Shown in pieces: positions 1 through 8,040 of a DNA stretch of 61,379 bases. Within the stretch, counting starts at the first letter, position 1. Each line of letters opens with the position of its first letter. The notes below the pieces were generated by a model. The model made no database searches, was not told where the DNA came from, and saw only the letters and a program-made list of their open reading frames with translations. The stretch spans positions 1 to 61,379 of the forward strand of contig PYIZ01000047.1 of NCBI GenBank assembly GCA_003635265.1, read 5' to 3'. Source of the stretch: Candidatus Poribacteria bacterium (GTDB taxonomy: Bacteria > Poribacteria > WGA-4E > PCPOR2b). The translations under genes were made by a program, and so were the position numbers.

Positions 1-147
1 TGGTCTCCTATCTTTGAAAGGCAGGCAAAAAACTGCCCTACCTTTTTCTAGCTGATGCGAAAACATTCGTCACCGGAGTTAATCCCCGGGCAAACCAAAA
101 TCAAAGAACACTCAATCTATTGTAAACATTAAACAGATAGAAATCAA

Positions 148-325
148 CTATAATAACGCAAGTTGCTAGTTATGGAAAATGTCGCAAAACGGGAGAATGG
201 GAACTGAATAAAGCCCATTACCGCTCGCAGTGGATTGCCAAATCCACTGCACACCTACAAGGAGGGCTTGGATATGTCTATCCAAGCCGAGCGAGTTGGA
301 CGACTAGCAACTTAGATTATCATAG
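148..325. repeat. MITE-like inverted-repeat element with internal stem-loops
   Basis: Terminal arms of about 23 bp face each other: the 11-bp cores AAGTTGCTAGT (160-170) and ACTAGCAACTT (303-313) are exact inverse complements, with weaker pairing outside them (CTATAATAA against TTATCATAG). Inside are two 9-bp hairpins, CAGTGGATT/AATCCACTG and GCTTGGATA/TATCCAAGC, enclosed by a CGCTCG/CGAGCG stem, so the element can fold as a nested multi-branch cruciform or RNA. Its right end resembles sequence near 61.07-61.09 kb. No ORF is inside. The rest of 1-511 holds only a short GGCAG/CTGCC hairpin at 20-37. Confidence 0.55.
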
Positions 326-511
326 GAAAGTGCCATTTTAAGCATAACAAGGATATCGAGTTTATTCAGTTAGGGGAGGTTGGGAAAAAGAGGGGAACTA
401 TTCTTGCTGAGTTGGTTTAAACGAATTGAGATGTGTTGATGGATTCCTTCCGGTTTTTAGCGGTAATCCAGATTCCTACATTGATTGGCAGGTGAGAAGA
501 TGTGTATTTGT

Positions 512-2620
512 TTACCGGTTTGAACGTTGGATATTTGGGTATAACTTAATGCTTTTAGGCACATCCCATAGCAATACTGTGCCATCAGACGATCCCGAAG
601 CGACTTTTGTGCCGTCGGGTGAAAACGCTACAGCGTAGACGCTGCCGGTATGCCCTGAAAATGCAGCGACAGGTTTATATGTTGAAACATCCCACAATTC
701 GACCGTGTTATTCCCGGTTCCTGTTCCTACAGCGAGTTTTGTCCCATCAGGTGAAAACGCGACAACCCATGCCGAAGAATGCTCGCTTGTCAGTGTGGTG
801 ATATGTTGTCCCGTACCAACATCCCACAGGGTAGTTTCCCCATCGTCTAATACCACCGCGGCGAGTTTTATTCCATCCGGCGAAAACGCAACAGAGAAGA
901 CCAATCCCCTAATAATCTCAGGTTCAGGATCAACTCCATCGACAGCCTGAAGCTCATTGATGTCCTGCCCCGGGCGGCGAGCGGGTAAGACCGTCACCCC
1001 TACTTGGGGGCTATTCACCCCGCCGAGTATGTGGATCACTCTGCCTGTTGGTATCTCCCACAGCCGAATCGAGGTATCTTCCGATCCTGAAGCCAGTTTT
1101 GTCCCATCGGGTGAAAACGCAATAGAGAAAATCCTCTTCTCATGCCCATGTAGTGTGGCGATATTTTCTCCCGTTGAAACATCCCACAGTTTGACGGTTT
1201 TATCCTTTGATCCCGAAGCGAGTAGAGTGCCATCTCGTGAGTACGCGATAGTGGTTACAGCATCCGTATGTCCGTGTAGGGTAATGGTATTGTGTTCCGT
1301 CTCTACATCCCACAATTTAACCGTATGCTCGGCATTCCTTGCATTCGCTGAACCTGTAGCGATTCTCGTGCCATCCGGTGAGTATGCGATGGCGGTGACA
1401 AAATTGGGAGGTCCTGCGAAGGTGGTAATATGTCGTCCGGTAGCAGCTTCCCACACTTGGACGCCACCCACCGAATCCGAGGCGAAAGTCAACCCATCAG
1501 GAGAGAAAGCCACAGAACTAACCACCCGCGTATGTCCCTGTAGGGTAGCGATGTTTTGTCCTGTTTCTACCTCCCACAATTTGACGCCATCCCATGATGC
1601 TGAAGCCAGTTTTGTTCCGTCCGGCGAAAACGCGACAGAGAAAATGTTCAATGAAAACTCTAGTTCGCCGATGTCAATATGTTGTCGTGCGTAGATGTAT
1701 TCTCCTGTGGGTACTTCCAATAGCTTAATGCCCGCTGCCGACCCCACAACGAGTTTTGTGCCCTCCGGCGAGAACGCAACACACAACATAGAGCTATTAG
1801 GCTCCGGTTTCTCTGTAAATGTAGCGATATTTTGTCCCGTTTCTACATCCCACAACTTGATCGTTCCATCGTCTGCTGATCCTGAAGCCAGTAGCCGTCC
1901 ATCGGGTGAAAACGCGATGGATGAGATCCGTTTTGATGATTCGCTCCATTTCGTGCGCTGTGTGGCGGTGAGCGTGTTGATGAGTCGCCCGGTTTCGACC
2001 TCGTAAAACTTGATAACACCCACATGCGTCCGCTCAACGGTGCTTATACCTGTCCCCGCTAGTATCTTGCCATCCGGCGAAAACACAATCTCGAACAACT
2101 TGTTATCTAGGGGTATATCGAGTTGTTGCCCTGTATCCACAGCCCACAGTCTATCTGCCCAAGCCAGTATTTTGCCATCGGGCGAGAATGATATAGAGTC
2201 AGTCGAACCTCTCTTTACTTGGAATGTATTGATATTTTGTCCAGTCTTGACCTCCCAAAGTTTGAGGGTTCCGGGGAAATGGAAGCCTGATCCTGAAGCT
2301 AGTTTTGTTCCATCGGGCGAGAACGCCACAACGGTGACCTCTTCCTTATGTCCGGTCAGCAGTGCGAGTTCATCAAACGTTTCTGTATCGTAAAGCCAAA
2401 CGCCCATGCTAGTCGCCACAGCGAGGCGGCTACCATCGGGGGAAAAGGCGATGCCTCGGTCCCGGTAACTCACTCCACCCTTTCCCAATCGGGCGATAGC
2501 ACCATCGGGTAAATTTACCGTCGAATAATCTTGGGTTTGGGCGATGGAATCTGGGGTGAATATAGAAAGGGCGAAATTGCTCAATAAGATAACTGTAAAA
2601 CACAGTGCATGGGTTTTCAA
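512..2620 (-). CDS. Secreted WD40 repeat protein, 14 repeats (702 aa)
   Basis: The protein begins with a signal peptide (about residues 1-28, ending in an SIA-type site) and then consists almost entirely of WD40 repeats. I count 14 copies of the FSPDG-type turn followed by LAS and a W-D/E dipeptide, which fits two seven-bladed beta-propellers. No enzymatic domain is visible. WD40 propellers are protein-interaction scaffolds, so a periplasmic or extracellular binding role is inferred. The ATG lies six bases after the stop of the preceding lectin-like gene, which suggests co-transcription and possibly coupled translation. A second 14-repeat paralogue lies at 8041-9927. Confidence 0.9.
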   Translation of the reverse strand: MKTHALCFTVILLSNFALSIFTPDSIAQTQDYSTVNLPDGAIARLGKGGVSYRDRGIAFSPDGSRLAVATSMGVWLYDTETFDELALLTGHKEEVTVVAFSPDGTKLASGSGFHFPGTLKLWEVKTGQNINTFQVKRGSTDSISFSPDGKILAWADRLWAVDTGQQLDIPLDNKLFEIVFSPDGKILAGTGISTVERTHVGVIKFYEVETGRLINTLTATQRTKWSESSKRISSIAFSPDGRLLASGSADDGTIKLWDVETGQNIATFTEKPEPNSSMLCVAFSPEGTKLVVGSAAGIKLLEVPTGEYIYARQHIDIGELEFSLNIFSVAFSPDGTKLASASWDGVKLWEVETGQNIATLQGHTRVVSSVAFSPDGLTFASDSVGGVQVWEAATGRHITTFAGPPNFVTAIAYSPDGTRIATGSANARNAEHTVKLWDVETEHNTITLHGHTDAVTTIAYSRDGTLLASGSKDKTVKLWDVSTGENIATLHGHEKRIFSIAFSPDGTKLASGSEDTSIRLWEIPTGRVIHILGGVNSPQVGVTVLPARRPGQDINELQAVDGVDPEPEIIRGLVFSVAFSPDGIKLAAVVLDDGETTLWDVGTGQHITTLTSEHSSAWVVAFSPDGTKLAVGTGTGNNTVELWDVSTYKPVAAFSGHTGSVYAVAFSPDGTKVASGSSDGTVLLWDVPKSIKLYPNIQRSNR

Positions 2621-2626
2621 ACTAGA

Positions 2627-3838
2627 TTATTTCTCCTTCATCGGCGTTTTGTCGGACGGATTTTCTCTTTCGATGATAGCCATTTCGGTAGACTCCCAGT
2701 CCCTACTTTCGGGACCAACATCAAACCATTCCCCAATTGGTGCCTTTTCCATAAAGACATAGTCCTCTTCGCCGCTGTCTGCATCCATCGGTTCATGGAG
2801 TGCCCAGCCGGTGTAGGTGACTGGATCGCCGCTCGTCCACTCCCACTCACCCTCCTTTGCAAAGTCGGTCAGTCCGATCCAGTAGGGACCATAACCAAAG
2901 ATTGCCGAGAGCCACTTCTGCTCCGCTTCGTCATTGATCGCCACGAGATGTGCATCTTCGGCGATCGCTTGGATGTTAGCGTCGTCCCAACTCTTGCAAC
3001 TGATGCTTTTGTAAGCGTGTCCATTGGCGGGATTTACCACCCATACCCCTGTATCCGCCGATGGCGAGGTTGACCATTCTGCGGACACTTCCACTTGACC
3101 AGAGGGTGAATCGGTGGAAGTCGGCGCGTCCTCGAATGTGAAGACCACATCATCTTTTCGTTCGCCTGCCTCAAGCGTGAACGGTTCCGCTGTTGCCGAA
3201 AGTCCTCGGTAGTTCGCTGTTACCGTGTAAAGTCCAGGCTTTCTCACATATTCCACCACGTAACCCGCATCGTCTGTTTCGGTGGAGCTACTTGAGGTGC
3301 CACTACCCGTCCCATTGAGAGAACGATGGCGTATTTTAATCCCAACCCTCGCGTTGACAAGTGGGGTTCCATCGGCGGAAACAATTCTCACCCGTATGCG
3401 CATTCGCGGCTTCACTGTGATCTCGACGTCTTTGATGTGTGTCCCCGGCTTGATCTCAAAGGCGATCCCGCCAAAAGGCGGCAGTAGATGCTGATAGACA
3501 GTCACCGGTCCCATTTTGGCAGATCTAATTACATAGTCAGGTGTGCGTATCGCTAATTGAATGGAAATCGGGACGATATTGGGGATCGAAAAATGTCCTG
3601 CGTCGTCGGTCTGCGATACCGGGGAGTGTATGTATGCATATTGCACCTCACCATCGATGACTTGAAATGGCTTAATCACTATTGGTAGCCCCGCAATCGG
3701 CTTTCCATCGGTACCAACAACGCGGCCGGATAAAGTACTCGTGGCTTCTTGAGCAATGGTGTGTGACGATGCGAACAATGAAAGTGCTACAGTCGCGGCG
3801 AGAGATATTAGGTTGAGTTTGAAATATGAACGGTTCAT
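2627..3838 (-). CDS. Secreted TTR-like / C-type-lectin-like protein, subtype A copy 1
   Basis: I place the start at the ATG at 3838 (MNRSYFKLNL), which is followed by a typical signal peptide ending near IAQ and preceded by an AAGGAA ribosome site; the open frame runs further upstream but only into conserved untranslated sequence. After the signal come two carboxypeptidase-regulatory/transthyretin-like modules (TLSGRVVG..., then VKPRMRIRV...SADGTPL). A C-terminal C-type-lectin-like domain of about 125 residues has the hallmark strings AHLVAIND, YWIGLTD and WTSGDPVTYTGW. Only one of the usual lectin cysteines (the C in CKSWDDA) is present. Subtype A is marked by GVWVVNPANGHAYKS. It is the fourth A/B pair's distal member before the WD40 gene; a surface or matrix binding role is inferred. 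Confidence 0.85.
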   Translation of the reverse strand: MNRSYFKLNLISLAATVALSLFASSHTIAQEATSTLSGRVVGTDGKPIAGLPIVIKPFQVIDGEVQYAYIHSPVSQTDDAGHFSIPNIVPISIQLAIRTPDYVIRSAKMGPVTVYQHLLPPFGGIAFEIKPGTHIKDVEITVKPRMRIRVRIVSADGTPLVNARVGIKIRHRSLNGTGSGTSSSSTETDDAGYVVEYVRKPGLYTVTANYRGLSATAEPFTLEAGERKDDVVFTFEDAPTSTDSPSGQVEVSAEWSTSPSADTGVWVVNPANGHAYKSISCKSWDDANIQAIAEDAHLVAINDEAEQKWLSAIFGYGPYWIGLTDFAKEGEWEWTSGDPVTYTGWALHEPMDADSGEEDYVFMEKAPIGEWFDVGPESRDWESTEMAIIERENPSDKTPMKEK

Positions 3839-3905
3839 GGCAAATATTTCCTTTTGGATAGGTTGGTCGTGAAAGATAAAGTCAGGGGATCGATTGAAAC
3901 TGAAG

Positions 3906-5192
3906 TTACTTATCTTCCGCCGACGGCTTGGTGGGCAAATCCTCCTGTTCAAGGATAGCCATTCGGGGCATCTGCCATTCGAGGCTTTGGGGACCAACTT
4001 TATGCCATCTACCGTCCGGTGAAAGTCCCATGAAGACATAATCCTCGTCTCCACTGTTGGCGCTTGTCAGTTCATGGGGTGCCCAGTGGGTATAGGTAAC
4101 TAGTTCACCACTCGTCCATCTCCATTCACCCTCGTTTGCCGCATCGGTCAATCCGATCCAACAAGGCGCGGTACCAAATACTTTCCTGAGCCACTCCTGC
4201 TCCGCCGCATCGTTAATTGAGACCAAATGTGCACCTTCGACGGCTGCTTTCGCTTGGGCATCGTCCCAACTCTCGCAGTGGATACGCTTGTAGCTGTGAT
4301 TGTTCGTGGGATTTAACGCCCACTGTCCTACTCTGTCAGGTTCAGTTCGATCGGGAGTTGGTTCGATGGGAACCGGCTCGCTATCGAACGTTAAGACTAA
4401 ATCGTCGTATCGTTGTCCAGCTTCAAGAATAAACTGCTCCGAGATTGCCCTAAGTCCTTGAAATTCAACTGCAACCGTGTAGAATCCAGGATCATCTACA
4501 TATTGCACAAAGTAGCCTGCATCGTCCGTCCAAGGTGCGCCGCCTGAGCGGCCAGTGCCTGATCCATCGAAATTACGTCGTCGGGCACTGATCGTGATCC
4601 GCGCGTTGGCAAGCGGTGTGCCATCGACAAAAATGATTTGCCCCCGAATGCCCATCCGGGGCTGCGCTACGACCTCGACGTTTTCAATATCTACACCCGG
4701 CTCAATGGCAAATGTGATCCCGCCGAGAGGTGGCTCATCTTGGTTATACGGATAGAAGGTAATCGCCCCGATTTGGATGGACAGCACTTCAGCATCTGGA
4801 GCGAAAATGGTGCTTGTGCTGAAGCCAAATAGTGATACCCTATCAGGCGGTGGTTTTGCCGGTTGTGCCAAGAGTTGCATGAGACCTGGTTTGAGATCTG
4901 TAATGGAAAACTGTCCCGCTTCGTCGGTTTGTGATTTGGGCAAAGCGGTGTACGCTGCTGCCACATTCTCAACATTCTCTATGATATACATCGGCCACAG
5001 CTCATCATTGGATATTTCAATAGACTGGATTGCTATCAGGAGACCGGCGATCGGATGTCCATCGACATCAACAACGCGCCCAGATAAAGTGCATGTAGTA
5101 TCTTGAGCAATGCTGTGTGACGATGCAAGGGAGGAGAGTGCTACAATCGCCGCGAGAGATATTAGGTTGAGTTTGAAAAGTGAACGGTTCAT
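3906..5192 (-). CDS. Secreted TTR-like / C-type-lectin-like protein, subtype B copy 1
   Basis: The start is taken at the ATG at 5192 (MNRSLFKLNL) because a signal peptide follows at once and an AAGGAA site precedes it. The architecture is as in the neighbouring paralogues: signal peptide, TTR-like module (TLSGRVVDVDG), longer linker, second TTR-like module with DGTPLANARI, then a lectin-like domain (AHLVSINDAAEQ, CWIGLTD, WTSGELVTYTHW). Subtype B is recognised by the insert in the first module (FGFSTSTIF region) and by GQWALNPTNNHSYKR. An extra cysteine sits before WIGLTD. The gap to the next gene is 67 bp and is itself conserved between array members. Confidence 0.85.
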   Translation of the reverse strand: MNRSLFKLNLISLAAIVALSSLASSHSIAQDTTCTLSGRVVDVDGHPIAGLLIAIQSIEISNDELWPMYIIENVENVAAAYTALPKSQTDEAGQFSITDLKPGLMQLLAQPAKPPPDRVSLFGFSTSTIFAPDAEVLSIQIGAITFYPYNQDEPPLGGITFAIEPGVDIENVEVVAQPRMGIRGQIIFVDGTPLANARITISARRRNFDGSGTGRSGGAPWTDDAGYFVQYVDDPGFYTVAVEFQGLRAISEQFILEAGQRYDDLVLTFDSEPVPIEPTPDRTEPDRVGQWALNPTNNHSYKRIHCESWDDAQAKAAVEGAHLVSINDAAEQEWLRKVFGTAPCWIGLTDAANEGEWRWTSGELVTYTHWAPHELTSANSGDEDYVFMGLSPDGRWHKVGPQSLEWQMPRMAILEQEDLPTKPSAEDK

Positions 5193-5259
5193 GGTAAATA
5201 CTTCCTTTTGGATAGGTTGGTCGTGAAGGATAAAGTCAAAGAATTGATCAAAACTGGAG

Positions 5260-6462
5260 TTATTTCTCTTCCGCTGATGGCTTGGTGGGCAAAACCTTCT
5301 TCTCAATAATAGCCATTCGGATCATCTGCCATTCAGCACTTTCGGTGCCGACATCAGACCACTTCCCACGCATCACAACATAGTCCTCCTCGCCCCTATC
5401 ATCGTCCATCGGTTCATGCGGTGCCCAATTGGTATAGGTGGTTGGCTCGCCGTTCGTCCAAACCCATTCCCCTTCTTTTTCAAAGTCGGTTAGCCCAATC
5501 CAGTAGGGATGCCATCCAAAAATTTCCGAGAGCCACTTCTGCTCTGCTGCATCATTAATCGCAACCAAATGCGCATCTTCAGCGACCGCTTGGATGTTCG
5601 CATCGTCCCAACTCCTGCAACGGATGCTTTTGTAGGCGTGTCCATTTGCCGGATTCACCACCCATACCCCCGCACCCGCCGATGGCGAAGTTGACGCTTC
5701 CGCGGAGGCTTCCACACGCCCAGAGGGTGAATCAATGGAAATCAGCCTATCCTCGTCGAACATGACGATTATATCGTCTTTTCGTTCTCCATCCTGAAGT
5801 ATGAATGGTTCCACCGTTGCTGAAAGCCCCTGGTAGTTCACTGTTATCGTATAAAGTGCAGGTGTATCCACATGTTGTACCCAGTAACCCGCATCGTCTG
5901 TCCTTGTGCCACAGCTTGAGGTGCCGTGTCCCATTCCATTGAGATAACGTTGGCGTATTTTGATCCCAACCCTCGCATTGGTAAGAGGTGTTCCATCGGC
6001 AGAGACGATTCGCCCCCGCATGCGCATCCGAGACTTTACTACGACTTCAACGTTCTCAATGTGTGCGCCCGGCTTGATGGTAAACGCGATTCCCCCAAAA
6101 GGTGATGGCTCATGCTGATGGACTGCCACCGTCCCGATTTTGATAAATTGAATCACGTAGCCAGACGTCTGGGCTACCAATTGGACTGAAGTCGGCACGA
6201 TATTGGAGATGGAGAAACGTCCTGCATCATCGGTTTGCGATTCTAGGGAAGAAATATGTTCTCGTTGCTCTGTGCCATTGATACCTTCAAATGGCTCAAT
6301 AGCTAACACGAATCCTGCAACCCGATTTCCTTTGATATCAACGACATGACCAGATAAAATGCTCGTGGCTTCTTGAGCAACACCGTGTGACGGTGCCCCA
6401 AATAGAAGACCTACAATCGCAGTGAGAAATATCAGATTGAATTTGAAATATGAACGGTTCAT
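5260..6462 (-). CDS. Secreted TTR-like / C-type-lectin-like protein, subtype A copy 2
   Basis: This 400-residue member starts at MNRSYFKFNL with a signal peptide (cleavage near VAQ) and has an AAGGAGATA ribosome site upstream. It carries two TTR-like modules (ILSGHVVDIKG; VKSRMRMRGRIVSADG) and a C-terminal lectin-like domain with AHLVAINDAAEQ, YWIGLTDFEKEGEW and TYTNWAPHEP. The EPM-D stretch lies where Ca-binding C-type lectins carry EPN or QPD, but the motif is not canonical. It is very close to the copy at 2627-3838 and forms a pair with the subtype B gene upstream. Confidence 0.85.
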   Translation of the reverse strand: MNRSYFKFNLIFLTAIVGLLFGAPSHGVAQEATSILSGHVVDIKGNRVAGFVLAIEPFEGINGTEQREHISSLESQTDDAGRFSISNIVPTSVQLVAQTSGYVIQFIKIGTVAVHQHEPSPFGGIAFTIKPGAHIENVEVVVKSRMRMRGRIVSADGTPLTNARVGIKIRQRYLNGMGHGTSSCGTRTDDAGYWVQHVDTPALYTITVNYQGLSATVEPFILQDGERKDDIIVMFDEDRLISIDSPSGRVEASAEASTSPSAGAGVWVVNPANGHAYKSIRCRSWDDANIQAVAEDAHLVAINDAAEQKWLSEIFGWHPYWIGLTDFEKEGEWVWTNGEPTTYTNWAPHEPMDDDRGEEDYVVMRGKWSDVGTESAEWQMIRMAIIEKKVLPTKPSAEEK

Positions 6463-6528
6463 GATAAATATCTCCTTTCGAGTGAGTTGGTCGTGAAAGA
6501 TGAAATCAAAAATCGATCAAGACTTGGT

Positions 6529-7815
6529 TTACTTCTCCTCCGCCGACGGCTCTAGGGGAAAATCCTCCTTCTCAAGGATAGCCATTCGGGTCATTTGCCA
6601 TTCTGGGCTTTCGGGACCAACTTTATACCATCTTCCGTCCGGTGAGAGTCCCATGAAGACATAATCCTCTTCTCCCCTATCGGCGTTTGTCAGTTTGTGG
6701 GTTGCCCAATTGGTGTAGATGGCTGGTTCACCGTTCGTCCAACTCCACTCACCTTTCTTTGCCACATCGGTTAACCCAATCCAATAAGGCGCAGTGCCAA
6801 ATATTCTTACGAGCCATTGCTGCTCTCCCGCATCGTTAATTGAGACCAAATGTGCACCTTCGGCGATCGCTTTCGCTTGTGCATCGTCCCAACTGTCGCA
6901 GCGAGCACGTTTGTAGCTGTGATTGTTTGCGGGATTTAATACCCACTGTCCTAGACTGTCCGGTTCCTCCTGATCGAGAGTTGGTTCGATGGGAACCGGC
7001 TCGCTGTCAAACGTTAAGACCAAACCATCGTGCCGTTGTCCATCCTCGAGGATAAATCGCCCCGAAGTTGTTAAAAGCCCTTGAAATTTGGCTACAACCC
7101 TATAGAAACCAGGCTCATCCACATATTGCACAAAATAACCCGCATCATCCGTCTGAGGTCTGCTGCCTGAGTTACCGGTGCCTGTGCCATCGAAATCACG
7201 TCGCCGGATGTTGATTCCAACCAGTGCTTTGGCAAGCGGTGTTCCGTCGGCAAAAACGACTTGCCCCCGGATGCGCATACGGGGTTTCACTGTAACCTCA
7301 ACGTCTTCAAGGTGTGCGTTCGGCTCAATCGCAAATGTGAGTCCACCGAAGGGCGGCTGTGTTTGATCATATAGATGGAAGGTTATTGTCCCAATTTCGA
7401 TGGACACAACTTCAGCATCCGGACCGAAATCGGTGTATAGGTCCAAATCAGGGAGTGACTTTACACCATCTGGTGGTTTGCCGGGCTGTGCCAAGAATTG
7501 AATGGGACCTGGTTTGATACCCGTGATCGAAAATCGCCCTGCTGCATCGGTTTGTGATTTTGGCAAAGCAGCGTATGCTGCTAGCGTAGGTTCAAGTTCG
7601 TCTAGAAAGTACATCGGATCCACCCCGTCATTGGATATTTCAACAAACTGAACCGCTATCGGGAGATGGGCAACAGGATTTCCATCGACATCAACAACGC
7701 GACCGGATAAGGTGCATGTGGCTTCTTGGCCGATAGCGTATGACAATGTCCCAAATAACAGGACTACAATTACGGCGAGAGATATCAGGTTGAGTTTGAA
7801 AGATGAGCGGTTCAT
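6529..7815 (-). CDS. Secreted TTR-like / C-type-lectin-like protein, subtype B copy 2
   Basis: The 428-residue product has a signal peptide (MNRSSFKLNL, cleavage near IGQ), a first TTR-like module with the longer subtype B insert, a second module ending DGTPLAKALVGI, and a lectin-like C-terminus (HSYKRARC, AHLVSINDAGEQ, YWIGLTDVAKKGEW). It has the same length as the copy at 3906-5192. Upstream (7816-8040) there is a 225-bp gap to the second WD40 gene in which I see no gene; the first 40 bp repeat the conserved array leader. Confidence 0.85.
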   Translation of the reverse strand: MNRSSFKLNLISLAVIVVLLFGTLSYAIGQEATCTLSGRVVDVDGNPVAHLPIAVQFVEISNDGVDPMYFLDELEPTLAAYAALPKSQTDAAGRFSITGIKPGPIQFLAQPGKPPDGVKSLPDLDLYTDFGPDAEVVSIEIGTITFHLYDQTQPPFGGLTFAIEPNAHLEDVEVTVKPRMRIRGQVVFADGTPLAKALVGINIRRRDFDGTGTGNSGSRPQTDDAGYFVQYVDEPGFYRVVAKFQGLLTTSGRFILEDGQRHDGLVLTFDSEPVPIEPTLDQEEPDSLGQWVLNPANNHSYKRARCDSWDDAQAKAIAEGAHLVSINDAGEQQWLVRIFGTAPYWIGLTDVAKKGEWSWTNGEPAIYTNWATHKLTNADRGEEDYVFMGLSPDGRWYKVGPESPEWQMTRMAILEKEDFPLEPSAEEK

Positions 7816-8040
7816 AGCAAATATCTCCTTTTGGATAGATTGGTCGCGACGGGCGATTAAGACTTACATAATTGGACAGTAAGATCTTGTTAGTTCACCG
7901 ATTCATCACCGGTAAACATAACTCGCGAGCCCCCTTGAATTAGGTAACTACCGGAGCATATAAACCCAACTCACAATGAACACCCGACAACAAGTTGAAG
8001 TACGTAAGTTCTAAATATCTTTACAATAAGGTTTATACTG

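Noticed and set aside
957..2393. Long plus-strand frames inside the WD40 gene
   Set aside because: They mirror the minus-strand repeats, have no ribosome sites and no domain pattern of their own.
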